From NCBI GenBank assembly GCA_020845955.1, contig JADLEU010000013.1, positions 1 through 64,000 on the forward strand: DNA of 64,000 bases, written 5' to 3'. This stretch comes from Anaerolineales bacterium (GTDB taxonomy: Bacteria > Chloroflexota > Anaerolineae > Anaerolineales > UBA6663). The notes under the pieces are model-generated. The model did no database searches. It was given only the letters and a program-made list of their open reading frames with translations, and was not told the origin of the DNA. Within the stretch, counting starts at the first letter, position 1. Each line of letters starts with the position of its first letter. Both the position numbers and the translations under genes were made by a program. Below, piece by piece: positions 40,542 to 49,957 of the stretch.

Positions 40542-43328
40542 TTATTCCTCCAGGGCATGCAGTGCATCAAGGACCTTCATCGGTGTCGCCGGAAGACTCC
40601 GGATGCGAGCACCAGTGGCTGCGTAGATAGCGTTGAGGATAGCCGGCGCGGTCGGGATCGCGGCCGCTTCGGCGATCCCCTTGGCCCCGAACGGGCCGCT
40701 CGGCTCTTCCTCCTCGACGATCACGGTCACAATCTCCGGCGTGCGCTTGAACGTCGGGACGTGGCACTTCTTCAAGTTGTCGGTCAATAGCCGGCCGTGG
40801 TCAAGCCGGAACTCCTCGGTGAGCGCGTAGCCCATGCCCATTAGGCAGCTGCCCTCGATCTGGGCCTCAATCCCCTGGGGGTTGATCGCCCGGCCGACAT
40901 CGTGAGCGGCGATGATCTTGACCACTTCCACCTGGCCGAGATGCGTGTCCACGTCCACCACCGCGACCTGGGTGGCATAGCTGTAGCTGAAGAAGAAGTC
41001 GCTGCCAATGGGCGCGTCTGGATCGGGTGGGCCGTGGTGCCACAGCTCGAATGTAGGCGGCGGCTCGTAGTGATGGCTGGCCGTGAAGGTGCGGCCTTCG
41101 GCGGCCGCGCGCTGTGTCACCTCGCGCAGCGCCAAGACCTTGCCACCGCCGTTCGAGAACTGGCCGTCGCGCAGCTGCACGTGTTCGGGCGCCACGCCCA
41201 GCCAGGCGGCGGCTGCTTCGTTGAGGGCCGCGCGCAGCTTGCGGCTGGCCTCGACCACCGCGTTGCCCGAAACGTAAGTGGTGCGCGACGCGCTGGTGAC
41301 ACCGCCCTCGGGTGTGTGGAACACGTCCACGGGCGCTACCCGCACCTGGCCAAACGGCACCCCGGTGGCCTGCGCAGCGATCTGGGCAATCGTGGTGTCG
41401 GACCCCTGTCCAAGATCTACACCGCCGATCCGCACAAGTAATGATCCCTCCGGGCTCAGCTCGAGCACCGCGCCGCCCGAATCCATGTGCAAGCCCATGC
41501 CCACGCCCACGTTCTTGTAGGAACATGCCACGCCCACACCGCGCACACGGCCGGCGGCGGGTGGGGGCACCTGGCCCAGCGCCTCCCGCGCCGCGGCGAT
41601 GGTGCGCTTCAGCGGGACGCTGGCCAGCAAGGTCTGCCCGGCGCAGGTCTGGCTGCCCACCTCCAGCGCGTTGTGCTCGCGCAGCACAAACGGGTCCAGG
41701 CCCAGCTGGCGAGCCAGGTCATCCATGGCCAGCTCGGTGGCAAAGGCCACCTCGGGGATGCCAAAGCCGCGCATGGCGCCGGCCGGGACGTTGTTGGTGT
41801 AGATGGTGGTGCCCGTAATGGACACGTTGGGGATCACGTACGGGCCACCGGTGAACAGCACCGCCTGGCTGAGCACGACCATGCCCTCGCTGGCGTAGGC
41901 GCCTGTGTCGGCCAGGATATCGGCCTCCAGCGCCGTGAGCGTGCCGTCGCGGGTAGCTCCGAGCTTCAGGTGGATCTCCATCGCATGGCGCTTTGGGTGC
42001 ATCCGCAGCGACTCGCCGCGCGTCAGGGTCATCCTAACGGCGCGGCCGGTCTTCAGCGCGGCCAGTCCCAGCAAGATGTGCAGGCTGATGTCGTTCTTGG
42101 CGCCGAACGCGCCGCCGGGCTGCACGTGCACCAGATTGATCTTCTCCACCGGGTAGCCCAGGCAGTCGGCCACGATTTGACGGTGCGCACCAACAAACTG
42201 GCTGGCCATGCGGATGGTGATGACGCCGTCGGCATCGATCGTGGCGATCCCCGCCTCCGGTTCCAGGTAGGCGTGCTCGACAAATGGGGTCGAGTAATCG
42301 GCTTCGACCACGACGTCGGCGCCCGAAAACCCCGCGGCCAGGTCGCCCTTGCGCACCTCCAGGCGAGCGTGCAGGTTGCCTTGTTCGTGCACTTTGGGCG
42401 CGCCAGCGGCCAGCGCTTCAGCCGGAGAGAAGACCCCCGGAAGCTCGACGTAATCAACGCGGACGAGGGCAGCGGCCCGCCTGGCCGCGAGGGCGGTCTC
42501 GGCGACCACCAGCGCGACAACGTCGCCCACATAGCGCACCTTTTCGCCGCAGAGCACGGGCTGATCGGGCTGCACCGTGCCATACACGTTGCGGCCTGGA
42601 ACGGATTGCGATGTCAGCACGGCCAGCACACCTTCGACCGCCTCGGCCTCGGCCGTGTGCACCGCGCGGACCTCAGCGTGGGGATACTCGCTCCAAACGA
42701 TCTGGGCGTAGGCCGCGCCCGGTTCCACGATGTCGTCGGCATACACAAACTGGCCACGGGCTTTGTCGGGCGCGTCCAGTTTTGGCACGCGGGCGCCGAT
42801 GACCTGTGATTGCGCGCGCCAGTCGCCGGCGGCCGGCAGCGCCTCGCCACGCAGCGCGGCCGCGGCGGTGTGAACGGCGGTCAATATTTTCGGATAAGCG
42901 CCGCAGCGGCACAGGTTGCGGTCGAGCGCCGCCCTGATTTGCGCATCGCTTGGGTCGGCGTTGCGGGCTAACAGGGCCTTTATCGACATGACCATGCCCG
43001 GCGTGCAGAAGCCGCACTGCACCGCTCCGTGGTTTACGAGGGCCTGCTGGATCGGATGCATAGCGCCGTCGGCAGCCACGCTCTCGATGGTCTCGACCCG
43101 CGCACCGTTGAGCCGGTCCATGCGGTAGGTGCAGGCCAGCTCAGCCTTGCCATTGACCAACACCGTGCACGTGCCGCAGTGGCCTTGTGTGCAGCCGTCT
43201 TTGGTGCCGAGCAGGTTGGCCTCTTGGCGCAGGTACTCCAGCAGAGTGTACTTGGGCCGCAGAGGGACAGTCTGTGTCTGCCCGTTGAGCTCAAACTGAA
43301 CCTGATTCGTTTCGGTTGCTTTGGCCAT
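40542..43328 (-). CDS. Molybdenum hydroxylase, fused [2Fe-2S] and Mo-cofactor domains (aldehyde oxidoreductase/xanthine dehydrogenase family)
   Basis: The 928-aa protein combines an N-terminal plant-type [2Fe-2S] ('CTQGHCGTCTVLVNGKAELA'), a second helical [2Fe-2S] ('QCGFCTPGMVMSIKALLARN', 'LDRNLCRCGAYPKI') and the large Mo-binding domains ('GAFGAKNDISLHILLGLAAL', 'IGGVDLGQGSDTTIAQIAAQ'). The catalytic Glu is in 'GAKGIAEAAAIPTAPAILNA'. There is no FAD domain and no separate FAD subunit gene. This is the layout of the Mop aldehyde oxidoreductase (about 907 aa). It would hydroxylate an aldehyde or N-heterocycle with water. A good GGAAGGGA site precedes the ATG. Confidence 0.92.
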   Translation of the reverse strand: MAKATETNQVQFELNGQTQTVPLRPKYTLLEYLRQEANLLGTKDGCTQGHCGTCTVLVNGKAELACTYRMDRLNGARVETIESVAADGAMHPIQQALVNHGAVQCGFCTPGMVMSIKALLARNADPSDAQIRAALDRNLCRCGAYPKILTAVHTAAAALRGEALPAAGDWRAQSQVIGARVPKLDAPDKARGQFVYADDIVEPGAAYAQIVWSEYPHAEVRAVHTAEAEAVEGVLAVLTSQSVPGRNVYGTVQPDQPVLCGEKVRYVGDVVALVVAETALAARRAAALVRVDYVELPGVFSPAEALAAGAPKVHEQGNLHARLEVRKGDLAAGFSGADVVVEADYSTPFVEHAYLEPEAGIATIDADGVITIRMASQFVGAHRQIVADCLGYPVEKINLVHVQPGGAFGAKNDISLHILLGLAALKTGRAVRMTLTRGESLRMHPKRHAMEIHLKLGATRDGTLTALEADILADTGAYASEGMVVLSQAVLFTGGPYVIPNVSITGTTIYTNNVPAGAMRGFGIPEVAFATELAMDDLARQLGLDPFVLREHNALEVGSQTCAGQTLLASVPLKRTIAAAREALGQVPPPAAGRVRGVGVACSYKNVGVGMGLHMDSGGAVLELSPEGSLLVRIGGVDLGQGSDTTIAQIAAQATGVPFGQVRVAPVDVFHTPEGGVTSASRTTYVSGNAVVEASRKLRAALNEAAAAWLGVAPEHVQLRDGQFSNGGGKVLALREVTQRAAAEGRTFTASHHYEPPPTFELWHHGPPDPDAPIGSDFFFSYSYATQVAVVDVDTHLGQVEVVKIIAAHDVGRAINPQGIEAQIEGSCLMGMGYALTEEFRLDHGRLLTDNLKKCHVPTFKRTPEIVTVIVEEEEPSGPFGAKGIAEAAAIPTAPAILNAIYAATGARIRSLPATPMKVLDALHALEE

Positions 43329-43343
43329 TCATGTCCCTTCCAG

Positions 43344-44684
43344 TTATACCACTCCCGCGCGCTTCCATAGCGCCCAGGCCTGTTCCTGGCTCTTGCGCCG
43401 CGCTTCCTCTTCATCCATTGTGGTCAACTGGCGGTCGTCCACGACGACCCGGCCGTCCACGATAACGGTCTGAATATCGGCGCTGCTCAGGTCATGGACC
43501 GCGTACCACATCCACGTCCCCGCGTTCACTGGGGTCGGGCATTTGTCTTCCGTAATCAGGATGTCGGCTTTCTTGCCGACCTCCAGTGAGCCAATCTCAC
43601 GCTCCAGATTGAGCGCCTTGGCGCCGTTGATCGTCGCCATTTCAAGCGCCTGGAAGAAGATCATATTGGCTGGGTTGGGCGTTGGCGCCACTTTATGGAG
43701 CAGGTAGGCGGCGCGCATCACCTCCAGGATTTCCAGCGTGAAGAAGCAGTCGTGCCCCAGGCCGACCGTGATCCCCTTGGCCAGCATCTGCGGGATCTTG
43801 GCCACCCCGATCCCGCCAAGCATGTTGCTCATGGGGGTGTGGGCCACCTTCACATCGTGCTGGGCCCACAGGTCAATATCGGCGTCGGTCAGGTGGATGC
43901 AGTGGATGGTCAGCACGTCTGGCCCCAGGAAGCCGGCCTCTTCCAACACCTGCGGATCTGGCTTGCCCCAACGCTCGACGGTCAGGAAGGGCGGGAATTC
44001 TGCGACGTGAATGAACAGGCCGGCGTGGGTCTCGTCCGCGTAATGGCGCGCCGCGCGCAGCATCTCTGGCGGCGCGGTGTAGGCGGTATGGCAGGCGAAG
44101 CGGCCCGTGACGCGCGCCTCGGGCCGGTTCCGCTCGAGCACGAAACGCCGGTTCTCCTCCATGGCCAACTGTCCCAGGCGCTTGCTGGTGCGCTCGGTGG
44201 CCTCGAACGCCAGCACAGCGCGGATGCCGGCCTCGTCGCACGCCCGGGCCTGGTGGTCCAGCGCGCCCGGCAGAGCCGAGGGCGCCTCGAGCATATCGCC
44301 AATCGTCGTCGTGCCCGACTTAAGCATGCGCGCCGCGGCGAATTTCGTTGCCCAGTAGATGTCGTCGGCCAGGGTTTGGTCTTCCACCTGCGGCCACCAC
44401 CACATCTCCATCATGTCGGTGAACTTGGTGAATTTGGAGAAATCCACCGGCATGTTGTGGCTGAGCGTGGCTGCCATGTGGCCGTGGGTGCAGATGAAGC
44501 CGGGCAGCACCACCTTCCCGCTGGCGTCAATAGTGCGCGCTGCCTGATGCGCCGCCGTCACCTCGCTGGTCGGCCCGATCGCCACGATCCGATTGCCCTC
44601 GACCGCGATGGCTCCGTCTTCGATGAACCGGCGTTGGCCGTCCATTGTCCCGATCTTGCCGCGCGTAATGAGCAAATCTGCCAT
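43344..44684 (-). CDS. TRZ/ATZ (SsnA-like) metal-dependent amidohydrolase
   Basis: The 446-aa amidohydrolase has the beta-sandwich N-terminus 'LITRGKIGTMDGQRRFIEDG' and the metal motif H-x-H in 'VLPGFICTHGHMAATLSHNM'. Further metal or catalytic His and Asp are in 'FIHVAEFPPFL', 'LTIHCIHLTDADI' and 'ITVGLGHDCFF'. The C-terminal part has 'LNLEREIGSLEVGKKADILI'. Members deaminate or hydrolyse N-heterocycles such as purines, triazines and hydantoins. The start at 44684 removes a 28-residue leader that lies in the preceding thioesterase. It sits between the Mo hydroxylase and thioesterase, fitting ring hydroxylation then hydrolysis. Confidence 0.88.
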   Translation of the reverse strand: MADLLITRGKIGTMDGQRRFIEDGAIAVEGNRIVAIGPTSEVTAAHQAARTIDASGKVVLPGFICTHGHMAATLSHNMPVDFSKFTKFTDMMEMWWWPQVEDQTLADDIYWATKFAAARMLKSGTTTIGDMLEAPSALPGALDHQARACDEAGIRAVLAFEATERTSKRLGQLAMEENRRFVLERNRPEARVTGRFACHTAYTAPPEMLRAARHYADETHAGLFIHVAEFPPFLTVERWGKPDPQVLEEAGFLGPDVLTIHCIHLTDADIDLWAQHDVKVAHTPMSNMLGGIGVAKIPQMLAKGITVGLGHDCFFTLEILEVMRAAYLLHKVAPTPNPANMIFFQALEMATINGAKALNLEREIGSLEVGKKADILITEDKCPTPVNAGTWMWYAVHDLSSADIQTVIVDGRVVVDDRQLTTMDEEEARRKSQEQAWALWKRAGVV

Positions 44685-44703
44685 GGATGTCTTCCTTCGG
44701 TTG

Positions 44704-45129
44704 TCAGGCGCCGCCGTCGGGCGGTGCAAACGGTTGCAGCAGCTCCCGCAGGGGCCGCGGCAAATCAACGGCTTTGAACTCCGCGATCGTCACGCTGGCA
44801 ATCACCACGTGGCCAATGGCGAGCGCTTCAGAGCCGCGGCTAACGTTGAACTCGTAGCGCACCGACTTGGCGGTCATGCGCGCGATTTTCAACGACACCT
44901 CCAGCTGGTCGCCAAACCGCGCCGGCTTAAGGTATTGGCAGGCGGCCTCCACGCGCGGCAAGCGGATGCCCAGTGACTCCTCGAGCTGCAGCAAGCCCGG
45001 CCCAAGCGATCGATAGAAGGCGGTTTCTGCCTCGCTGAAGTAGCGGAAGAAGTGCGGGAAGTACACCACACCGGCCAGGTCCACATCGGCCCACTGCACT
45101 CTTATCGTGGTCGCGAAGCGCTGGCTCAT
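44704..45129 (-). CDS. 4-hydroxybenzoyl-CoA thioesterase family (YbgC-like) hotdog protein
   Basis: The 141-aa hotdog protein has the 4HBT active-site signature 'QWADVDLAGVVYFPHFFRYF' with the catalytic Asp, then 'LGIRLPRVEAACQYLKPARF'. It hydrolyses short or aromatic acyl-CoA esters. Its ATG overlaps the PreA-like stop (ATGA), so the two are translationally coupled. This is the second thioesterase in the window, and unlike the one at 11909 it belongs to the catabolic island. Confidence 0.88.
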   Translation of the reverse strand: MSQRFATTIRVQWADVDLAGVVYFPHFFRYFSEAETAFYRSLGPGLLQLEESLGIRLPRVEAACQYLKPARFGDQLEVSLKIARMTAKSVRYEFNVSRGSEALAIGHVVIASVTIAEFKAVDLPRPLRELLQPFAPPDGGA

Positions 45130-46316
45130 GCCTGGTCAAAATACGGCTGCAGCATGGCGCCTGGCCGCCCGCAGACGTTGACGCACAACCCGCAGCCATA
45201 GCACTTCACCTCGTCGATCACGGCGCGCTTGTTCACCATCTCGATGGCGTCGAAGACACAGACCCGCGCGCACAGCGTGCAGCCGTTGCACAGGTCTGTA
45301 ATGGTCGGCGCGACCACCTTGGTAATCGCCATGCGCCCGTTGGCGCGCCGGGCGGCTAAGCGCTTCAAGGTCAGCCCCCGGATGTCCTCCAGGCTGGTGT
45401 AATTTCGGTCGGCCAGGTAGGCGCCAATGCCGTCGAGCACCTTCTTGTACGCGTCCATGCCGCGTAAGTGGCCGGCAGTGGCCATACCCACGGCGGTAGC
45501 GCCGGCCATGAAGTACTCGATGGCGTCCTTCCAGGTGGTAATGCCGCCGGTGCCGATGATGGGAATGTCGACCGTTTCGGCGACTTCCATCACCATGCGC
45601 AGCACGATCGGTTTGATCGCCGGGCCGGTCAGGCCGCCCACACCGCGCGGCCCACCCAGCCATGGTTCGCCATCCTCGATATTGATGGACAGCCCGGGCC
45701 CCAGCGAGTCGCAGCAGTCAATGGCCGCCGCGCCCGCATCCGCCGCGGCGCGCGCCCAGTCCCGGACGTTGTGCAGGAAGCCCCCGCTGAACTTGGCGAT
45801 TACGGGGATCTTGACCGTCCGCGTAACCGCCGCGAACATCTCGGCCCACGGCGCCGGATCAGTAAAGCCCGGCTGAGGCAACTCAAGGCCGGGGAACATG
45901 GCTTCCAAGATTTCCTTCATGTGCGGGCAGACGGTTGGCACCTCGATCATGTCGGCCCCGGCTGCTTCCGCCTGCGCCGCCAGGTCGGCGGCCTCCTCCG
46001 GCCAGCGGCCGGCCAGGTTGGCGATGATCACCATGTCATTGCCCTGCCGAGCGGCCGGCAGCTCCTGCTTCCACCATTGCTCCGCCGGAAAGATGGTGCT
46101 CAGCACCGTGTTGAGGAAGCCGCCGTTCACCTGCGCAAAGCAGGGCAGTATGTCGGGCACCGGCTGTGCCACGATGGTTTTCGTGATGGCCGCCGCCGGC
46201 CCGTAGCGCGCCACCTGCGCAATCGTCGCGCCATCGTGCGTATGGTTGCCAGCCGCGATAATCACCGGGTTTTTCAGCCGGATGCCGGCCAAATTGACGG
46301 ACAAATCAATGCTCAC
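45126..46316 (-). CDS. PreA-like dihydropyrimidine dehydrogenase/dihydroorotate dehydrogenase family protein with two [4Fe-4S] sites
   Basis: The 396-aa protein starts at a GTG. A DHODH-type FMN barrel spans about residues 1-320 ('LAGIRLKNPVIIAAGN', 'TVCPHMKEILEAMFPG', 'IPVIAKFSGGFLHNVRDWAR', 'IIGTGGITTWKDAIEYFMAG'). A C-terminal ferredoxin follows, with 'CNGCTLCARVCVFDAI' and 'CYGCGLCVNVCGRPGA'. PreA with PreT reduces pyrimidines; PreT is not seen. The adjacent FAD protein at 46351 could supply or accept electrons. It may reduce a ring or double bond in the pathway. Confidence 0.88.
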   Translation of the reverse strand: MSIDLSVNLAGIRLKNPVIIAAGNHTHDGATIAQVARYGPAAAITKTIVAQPVPDILPCFAQVNGGFLNTVLSTIFPAEQWWKQELPAARQGNDMVIIANLAGRWPEEAADLAAQAEAAGADMIEVPTVCPHMKEILEAMFPGLELPQPGFTDPAPWAEMFAAVTRTVKIPVIAKFSGGFLHNVRDWARAAADAGAAAIDCCDSLGPGLSINIEDGEPWLGGPRGVGGLTGPAIKPIVLRMVMEVAETVDIPIIGTGGITTWKDAIEYFMAGATAVGMATAGHLRGMDAYKKVLDGIGAYLADRNYTSLEDIRGLTLKRLAARRANGRMAITKVVAPTITDLCNGCTLCARVCVFDAIEMVNKRAVIDEVKCYGCGLCVNVCGRPGAMLQPYFDQA

Positions 46317-46350
46317 CCTGCACGCTCCCTTCGGCAGACCAGCCGCGCGC

Positions 46351-47940
46351 TCACCACGCAGACCACCACTTACGCAGATTTAGATCATCGGCGATCGCCT
46401 CGGCCGCATTGTGGCCACAAGCCCCGCTCAGACCGCCTTCCGGATGGGTGCTCGGCCCGCACATATACAACCCGGCGAAGGGCGTTCGGTAGGGCGGGTA
46501 CCCATAAAACGGGCGAAAGATCGTGAGCTGATCCTGGGCCCGTTCACCGCCCATGAGTGACGCGCGCCACATCGAGATATTGCGGCGCTCGATATCCAGC
46601 GGCGAGTCCACGGCCATTTTCAGCACGTTGTCACGCGTCATGTTCGGCGCGAACTGCGTCACAAAGTCGTGGAGCTGCCAGGCGTACTCGTCTTTGATCT
46701 CGTCCCAATGCTCGGCCCCCTCGGCCAGCTCGTACACGGCTGGCTGCCAGAGCAGCATCGTGTGCTTACCGGGCGGCGCCTGTGTCGGGTCCACCAGGGT
46801 CGGAACAATCGCCATCGGCAAATAGGTGCTGGAAGCCTTGCGGGTGCGGATGTCGCCCCACAATTGCTGATAGGCGTCGTCGCCGTCGTTCGGCATAACG
46901 CCCACCGTCCAGGCCTGGAGCACATCCGGGTTGAAGTCGGCCGCCTTCCAGTGGGGCGCCGCGTTCAAGGCAAAGTGCGGCGTGAAGAGCGTGAACTCGT
47001 CGGGCCGAAAGCGCTTGACCTGGCGGACGAAGAACGGGTCGAGCTGATCTTCGCCGATCATGTTGAGGAAGGTCTGCTTGGGTTCGACGTTGGTGACCAC
47101 GGCCTTGCGGGCCGTGAATTGGGTGCCGTCGGCAAGCGCCACGCCCACGGCCCGCTGGCCATTCAGCAGGATGCGCGCCACATGACTATTGCGCAGCACC
47201 GTGCCCTTGTTGGCTTCCACCACTCGCGCCAGCGCCTCGGCCGTAACGGACGAGCCGCCGACGGCGCAGCCCACGCCAGCCGAGTGATGGATAATGGGCA
47301 GCAGCGGCGGCAAGAACGTGCCCGAACCGGGATAGTCGTCCGTGCCGGTCTGGTTCATAAACATCAGGATCCAGCCGCGCACCTCCGGCGACTCGAATAG
47401 GTCATACACCATGTTGCGCGTGCTGCTGAGCTGGGTCTTGACCAGCTCGGCGCCGTCCGGCGTTTCCATCATGGCCGACCAGCCCAGCCACGGCTCGTTG
47501 GGGGCCGAGTACAAGAAGGTCCGCGAGCCTTCGACCAAACCGCGATAGCCTTGGCAGAAATCGCGGTAGGTGCGGGCATCACGCTCCGAGAAGCGCGCGA
47601 TCTCCTTCAACGTCCGTTCCAGATCGTGGTACAAGACCAGGCAGCGCCCATCTGGGAAGACGGCGGCGTACTGCACCTCGGGAAACACATATTTGGAGCC
47701 GTACTTCTCCAGCTCCAAATCGGTGTAGACCGGACCAAGGTGGATCCAGATGTGCATACACGAGTGCGGGTTGTGCCGGAAGCCCGGCAGGGTCAGCTCC
47801 TCGGTGACGCAGCCGCCGCCGACGAACTCGCGGCGCTCAAGCACCAGCACCTTCTGACCGGCCTTGGCGAGATAAGCCGCACAGGTCAGGCCGTTGCTGC
47901 CACCGCCAATGATGATGATGTCATAAGCCGTATCGGCCAT
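46351..47940 (-). CDS. FAD-dependent NAD(P)/phytoene-desaturase-like oxidoreductase
   Basis: The 529-aa flavoprotein starts with the dinucleotide motif 'DIIIIGGGSNGLTCAAYLAK' and 'KVLVLERREFVGGGCVTEEL', with a C-terminal 'YMCGPSTHPEGGLSGACGHN' flavin motif. This is the CrtI/phytoene desaturase-like superfamily; no carotenoid genes are nearby, so carotenoid desaturation is unlikely. The start at 47940 removes 24 residues of the 553-aa track ORF. It is next to the PreA-like gene and a thiolase. It may act as the FAD partner of PreA or as a ring desaturase or reductase. Confidence 0.85.
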   Translation of the reverse strand: MADTAYDIIIIGGGSNGLTCAAYLAKAGQKVLVLERREFVGGGCVTEELTLPGFRHNPHSCMHIWIHLGPVYTDLELEKYGSKYVFPEVQYAAVFPDGRCLVLYHDLERTLKEIARFSERDARTYRDFCQGYRGLVEGSRTFLYSAPNEPWLGWSAMMETPDGAELVKTQLSSTRNMVYDLFESPEVRGWILMFMNQTGTDDYPGSGTFLPPLLPIIHHSAGVGCAVGGSSVTAEALARVVEANKGTVLRNSHVARILLNGQRAVGVALADGTQFTARKAVVTNVEPKQTFLNMIGEDQLDPFFVRQVKRFRPDEFTLFTPHFALNAAPHWKAADFNPDVLQAWTVGVMPNDGDDAYQQLWGDIRTRKASSTYLPMAIVPTLVDPTQAPPGKHTMLLWQPAVYELAEGAEHWDEIKDEYAWQLHDFVTQFAPNMTRDNVLKMAVDSPLDIERRNISMWRASLMGGERAQDQLTIFRPFYGYPPYRTPFAGLYMCGPSTHPEGGLSGACGHNAAEAIADDLNLRKWWSAW

Positions 47941-47957
47941 AAGGCAATCGCCTCCGT

Positions 47958-49145
47958 TTAGCGCTGAGAGTTTTCGACGATGGCGGCGATCCCTTGCCCG
48001 CCGCCAATACACAGCGCGGCTACGCCATACCGGGCGCTACGCTCACGCAGTTCATACAACAGGGTCAGCAACAGGCGGGCGCCGCTGGCCGCCAGTGGAT
48101 GACCCAGAGCGATGGCGCCGCCATTGACGTTCGTTCGATCGCGGTCCAAGCCAAGGGTCTTCTCCACGGCCAGATATTGCGCTGCGAACGCTTCATTGAC
48201 CTCAAACAGGTCAATGTCGTCCAGCCGTAACCCGGCGCGCTCAAGCGCCTTGCGCGTGGCCGGTACGGGGCCGATGCCCATGTGGGCCGGGTCCACGCCG
48301 ACCGTGGCCCAGGACACCAAGCGGCCAAGCGGCGTCAGCCCCTGCTGCGCGGCCAGGCGCTCGGTGCAAATCACCACCGCGGCCCCGCCGTCGTTGATGC
48401 CGCTTGCGTTCCCCGCCGTGACCGTGCCATTCGATTTGAAACGGGCCGGCAGCGTGCCCAGTTTGTCCACGCTCGCGCCAGGCCGAATGTACTCGTCCTG
48501 TTCGACGACCGTGGCGCCCTTTTTGCCTGGGATTTCGACCGGCACAATCTCGCGCGCCAGGCGGCCCGAGGCGCGGGCGGCCGCAGCGCGCTGCTGGCTG
48601 CACACGGCGAACGCATCCTGCTCGGCTCGGCTAATGCCGTAACATTCGGCCAGGTTCTCGGCCGTCACGCCCATGGGCATGTTCGGGTACGAGTCGGTCA
48701 ACGCCTCCCATAAATAATCCTCCAACTTTCCTTGGCCGAGGCCCCAGCCTTCGCGGGCGCCGCGCAGCACGTACGGCGCCAGGCTCATGTTCTCGGCGCC
48801 GCCCGCCAGGACGCACTCGGTCTCCTCCGCCAGGATCGTCTTGGCACCTATGAGCACCGCATCGAGTCCCGAGCCGCATTGGCGGTTCAAGGTCAGCGCC
48901 GGCGTCTCAACAGGCAGGCCGGCTTTGAGGCCGACGTGGCGCGAAATGTACGCGGCGTCCGCCGAGCTCGGCAGGATGTTGCCAAAGACCACGTGGCCCA
49001 CCAGTGCCGGATCGATCCGCGAGCGCTCCAGGGCGCCGCGCGCCGCGACCGCCCCCAGATCGGTGGCGCTCACCGACCGCAGCGCGCCCATAAAGCTGCC
49101 GAATGGTGTGCGCGCCCCTTCCAGAATTACAAGGCCGTCTTTCAT
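47958..49145 (-). CDS. Acetyl-CoA acetyltransferase (thiolase)
   Basis: The 395-aa thiolase has the nucleophile Cys in 'LTLNRQCGSGLDAVLIGAKT', 'GGAENMSLAPYVLRGAREGW', 'NVNGGAIALGHPLAASGARL' with the active-site His, and the C-terminal Cys in 'VAALCIGGGQGIAAIVEN'. It cleaves or forms 3-oxoacyl-CoA with CoA. The ATG at 49145 follows a TAGGAGCGAT site; the track start adds six residues. Together with the acyl-CoA and 3-hydroxyacyl-CoA dehydrogenases it completes a beta-oxidation set in the island. Confidence 0.93.
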   Translation of the reverse strand: MKDGLVILEGARTPFGSFMGALRSVSATDLGAVAARGALERSRIDPALVGHVVFGNILPSSADAAYISRHVGLKAGLPVETPALTLNRQCGSGLDAVLIGAKTILAEETECVLAGGAENMSLAPYVLRGAREGWGLGQGKLEDYLWEALTDSYPNMPMGVTAENLAECYGISRAEQDAFAVCSQQRAAAARASGRLAREIVPVEIPGKKGATVVEQDEYIRPGASVDKLGTLPARFKSNGTVTAGNASGINDGGAAVVICTERLAAQQGLTPLGRLVSWATVGVDPAHMGIGPVPATRKALERAGLRLDDIDLFEVNEAFAAQYLAVEKTLGLDRDRTNVNGGAIALGHPLAASGARLLLTLLYELRERSARYGVAALCIGGGQGIAAIVENSQR

Positions 49146-49183
49146 ATCGCTCCTACAGTTCATGCCGGCCGGCTGGCCAGCCC

Positions 49184-49939
49184 TTAGTGAAACGAGGTCC
49201 CACCGTCCACGGTTAGGGTTTGCCCGGTGATGAACGAGCTGTCATCCGAGGCCAGGAAGAGCACGGCGCCGTTGAGATCCTCGGGCATCTCGCTGCGTTT
49301 GATACATTGCCGCGCGGCGATGGCGTCCGCCAGTTCTTGCCCTGCCAGCACGCGGCTGGCCTCGGAGAGCGTGAAACCGGGCGCGATGGCGTTGACGGTG
49401 ATGCCGGCCTCGCCCAATTCGCACGCCAAGGCGCGGGTAAAACCGACCACCGCCCCCTTGGAGGCGATGTAGTGCGCGATGCCTGGCACAGGCAAGTGAT
49501 AGGCGCCGGAAGCCACATTGATGATACGCCCGCAGCCCTGTGCGCGCATAAAGGGCACGACGGCGCGCGCGCAGTAGAACGGGCCGTCCACGTTGACCTC
49601 CATAATCCGCCGCCACTCCTCCAGCGACAGGGTGTCGAACGGTTTCATCTTCAGCCCGTAGTAGATGGCGGCGTTGTTGACCAGCCCGTCAATTCGCCCG
49701 TAGGTCTGGTGGGTGATGCGCGCCATTTCGTCGGCCTGAGCAGCGTCCGAGACATCAGTGCCGACGAACAACGCCTGTCGGCCGCGCGCCGTGATTTCCT
49801 GTGCTACCGCGCTGCCGCGGGCCTCGTTGATCTCCGCGACGACCACGGCCGCGCCTTCAGCCGCCAGGGCGAGCGCAAAAGAACGCCCCAGACCTTGCCC
49901 GCCACCCGTCACAATTATAACCTTGCCTTGAAGCCGCAT
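49184..49939 (-). CDS. Short-chain dehydrogenase/reductase (FabG-like)
   Basis: The 251-aa classical SDR has T-G-x3-G-x-G in 'VTGGGQGLGRSFALAL', 'NNAAIYYG', the catalytic Ser region 'RIINVASGAYHLPVPG', and Y-x3-K in 'IAHYIASKGAVVGF'. It would interconvert an alcohol and ketone with NAD(P), possibly a 3-oxoacyl thioester or ring alcohol. A GGAGG site precedes the ATG. It lies 38 nt upstream of the thiolase gene. Confidence 0.88.
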   Translation of the reverse strand: MRLQGKVIIVTGGGQGLGRSFALALAAEGAAVVVAEINEARGSAVAQEITARGRQALFVGTDVSDAAQADEMARITHQTYGRIDGLVNNAAIYYGLKMKPFDTLSLEEWRRIMEVNVDGPFYCARAVVPFMRAQGCGRIINVASGAYHLPVPGIAHYIASKGAVVGFTRALACELGEAGITVNAIAPGFTLSEASRVLAGQELADAIAARQCIKRSEMPEDLNGAVLFLASDDSSFITGQTLTVDGGTSFH

Positions 49940-49957
49940 ACCCAGAGTCCTCCAGCG

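Noticed and set aside
41487-42809. Plus-strand 440-aa ORF opposite the Mo hydroxylase
   Set aside because: It is an antisense shadow of a gene with all iron-sulfur and Mo motifs intact.
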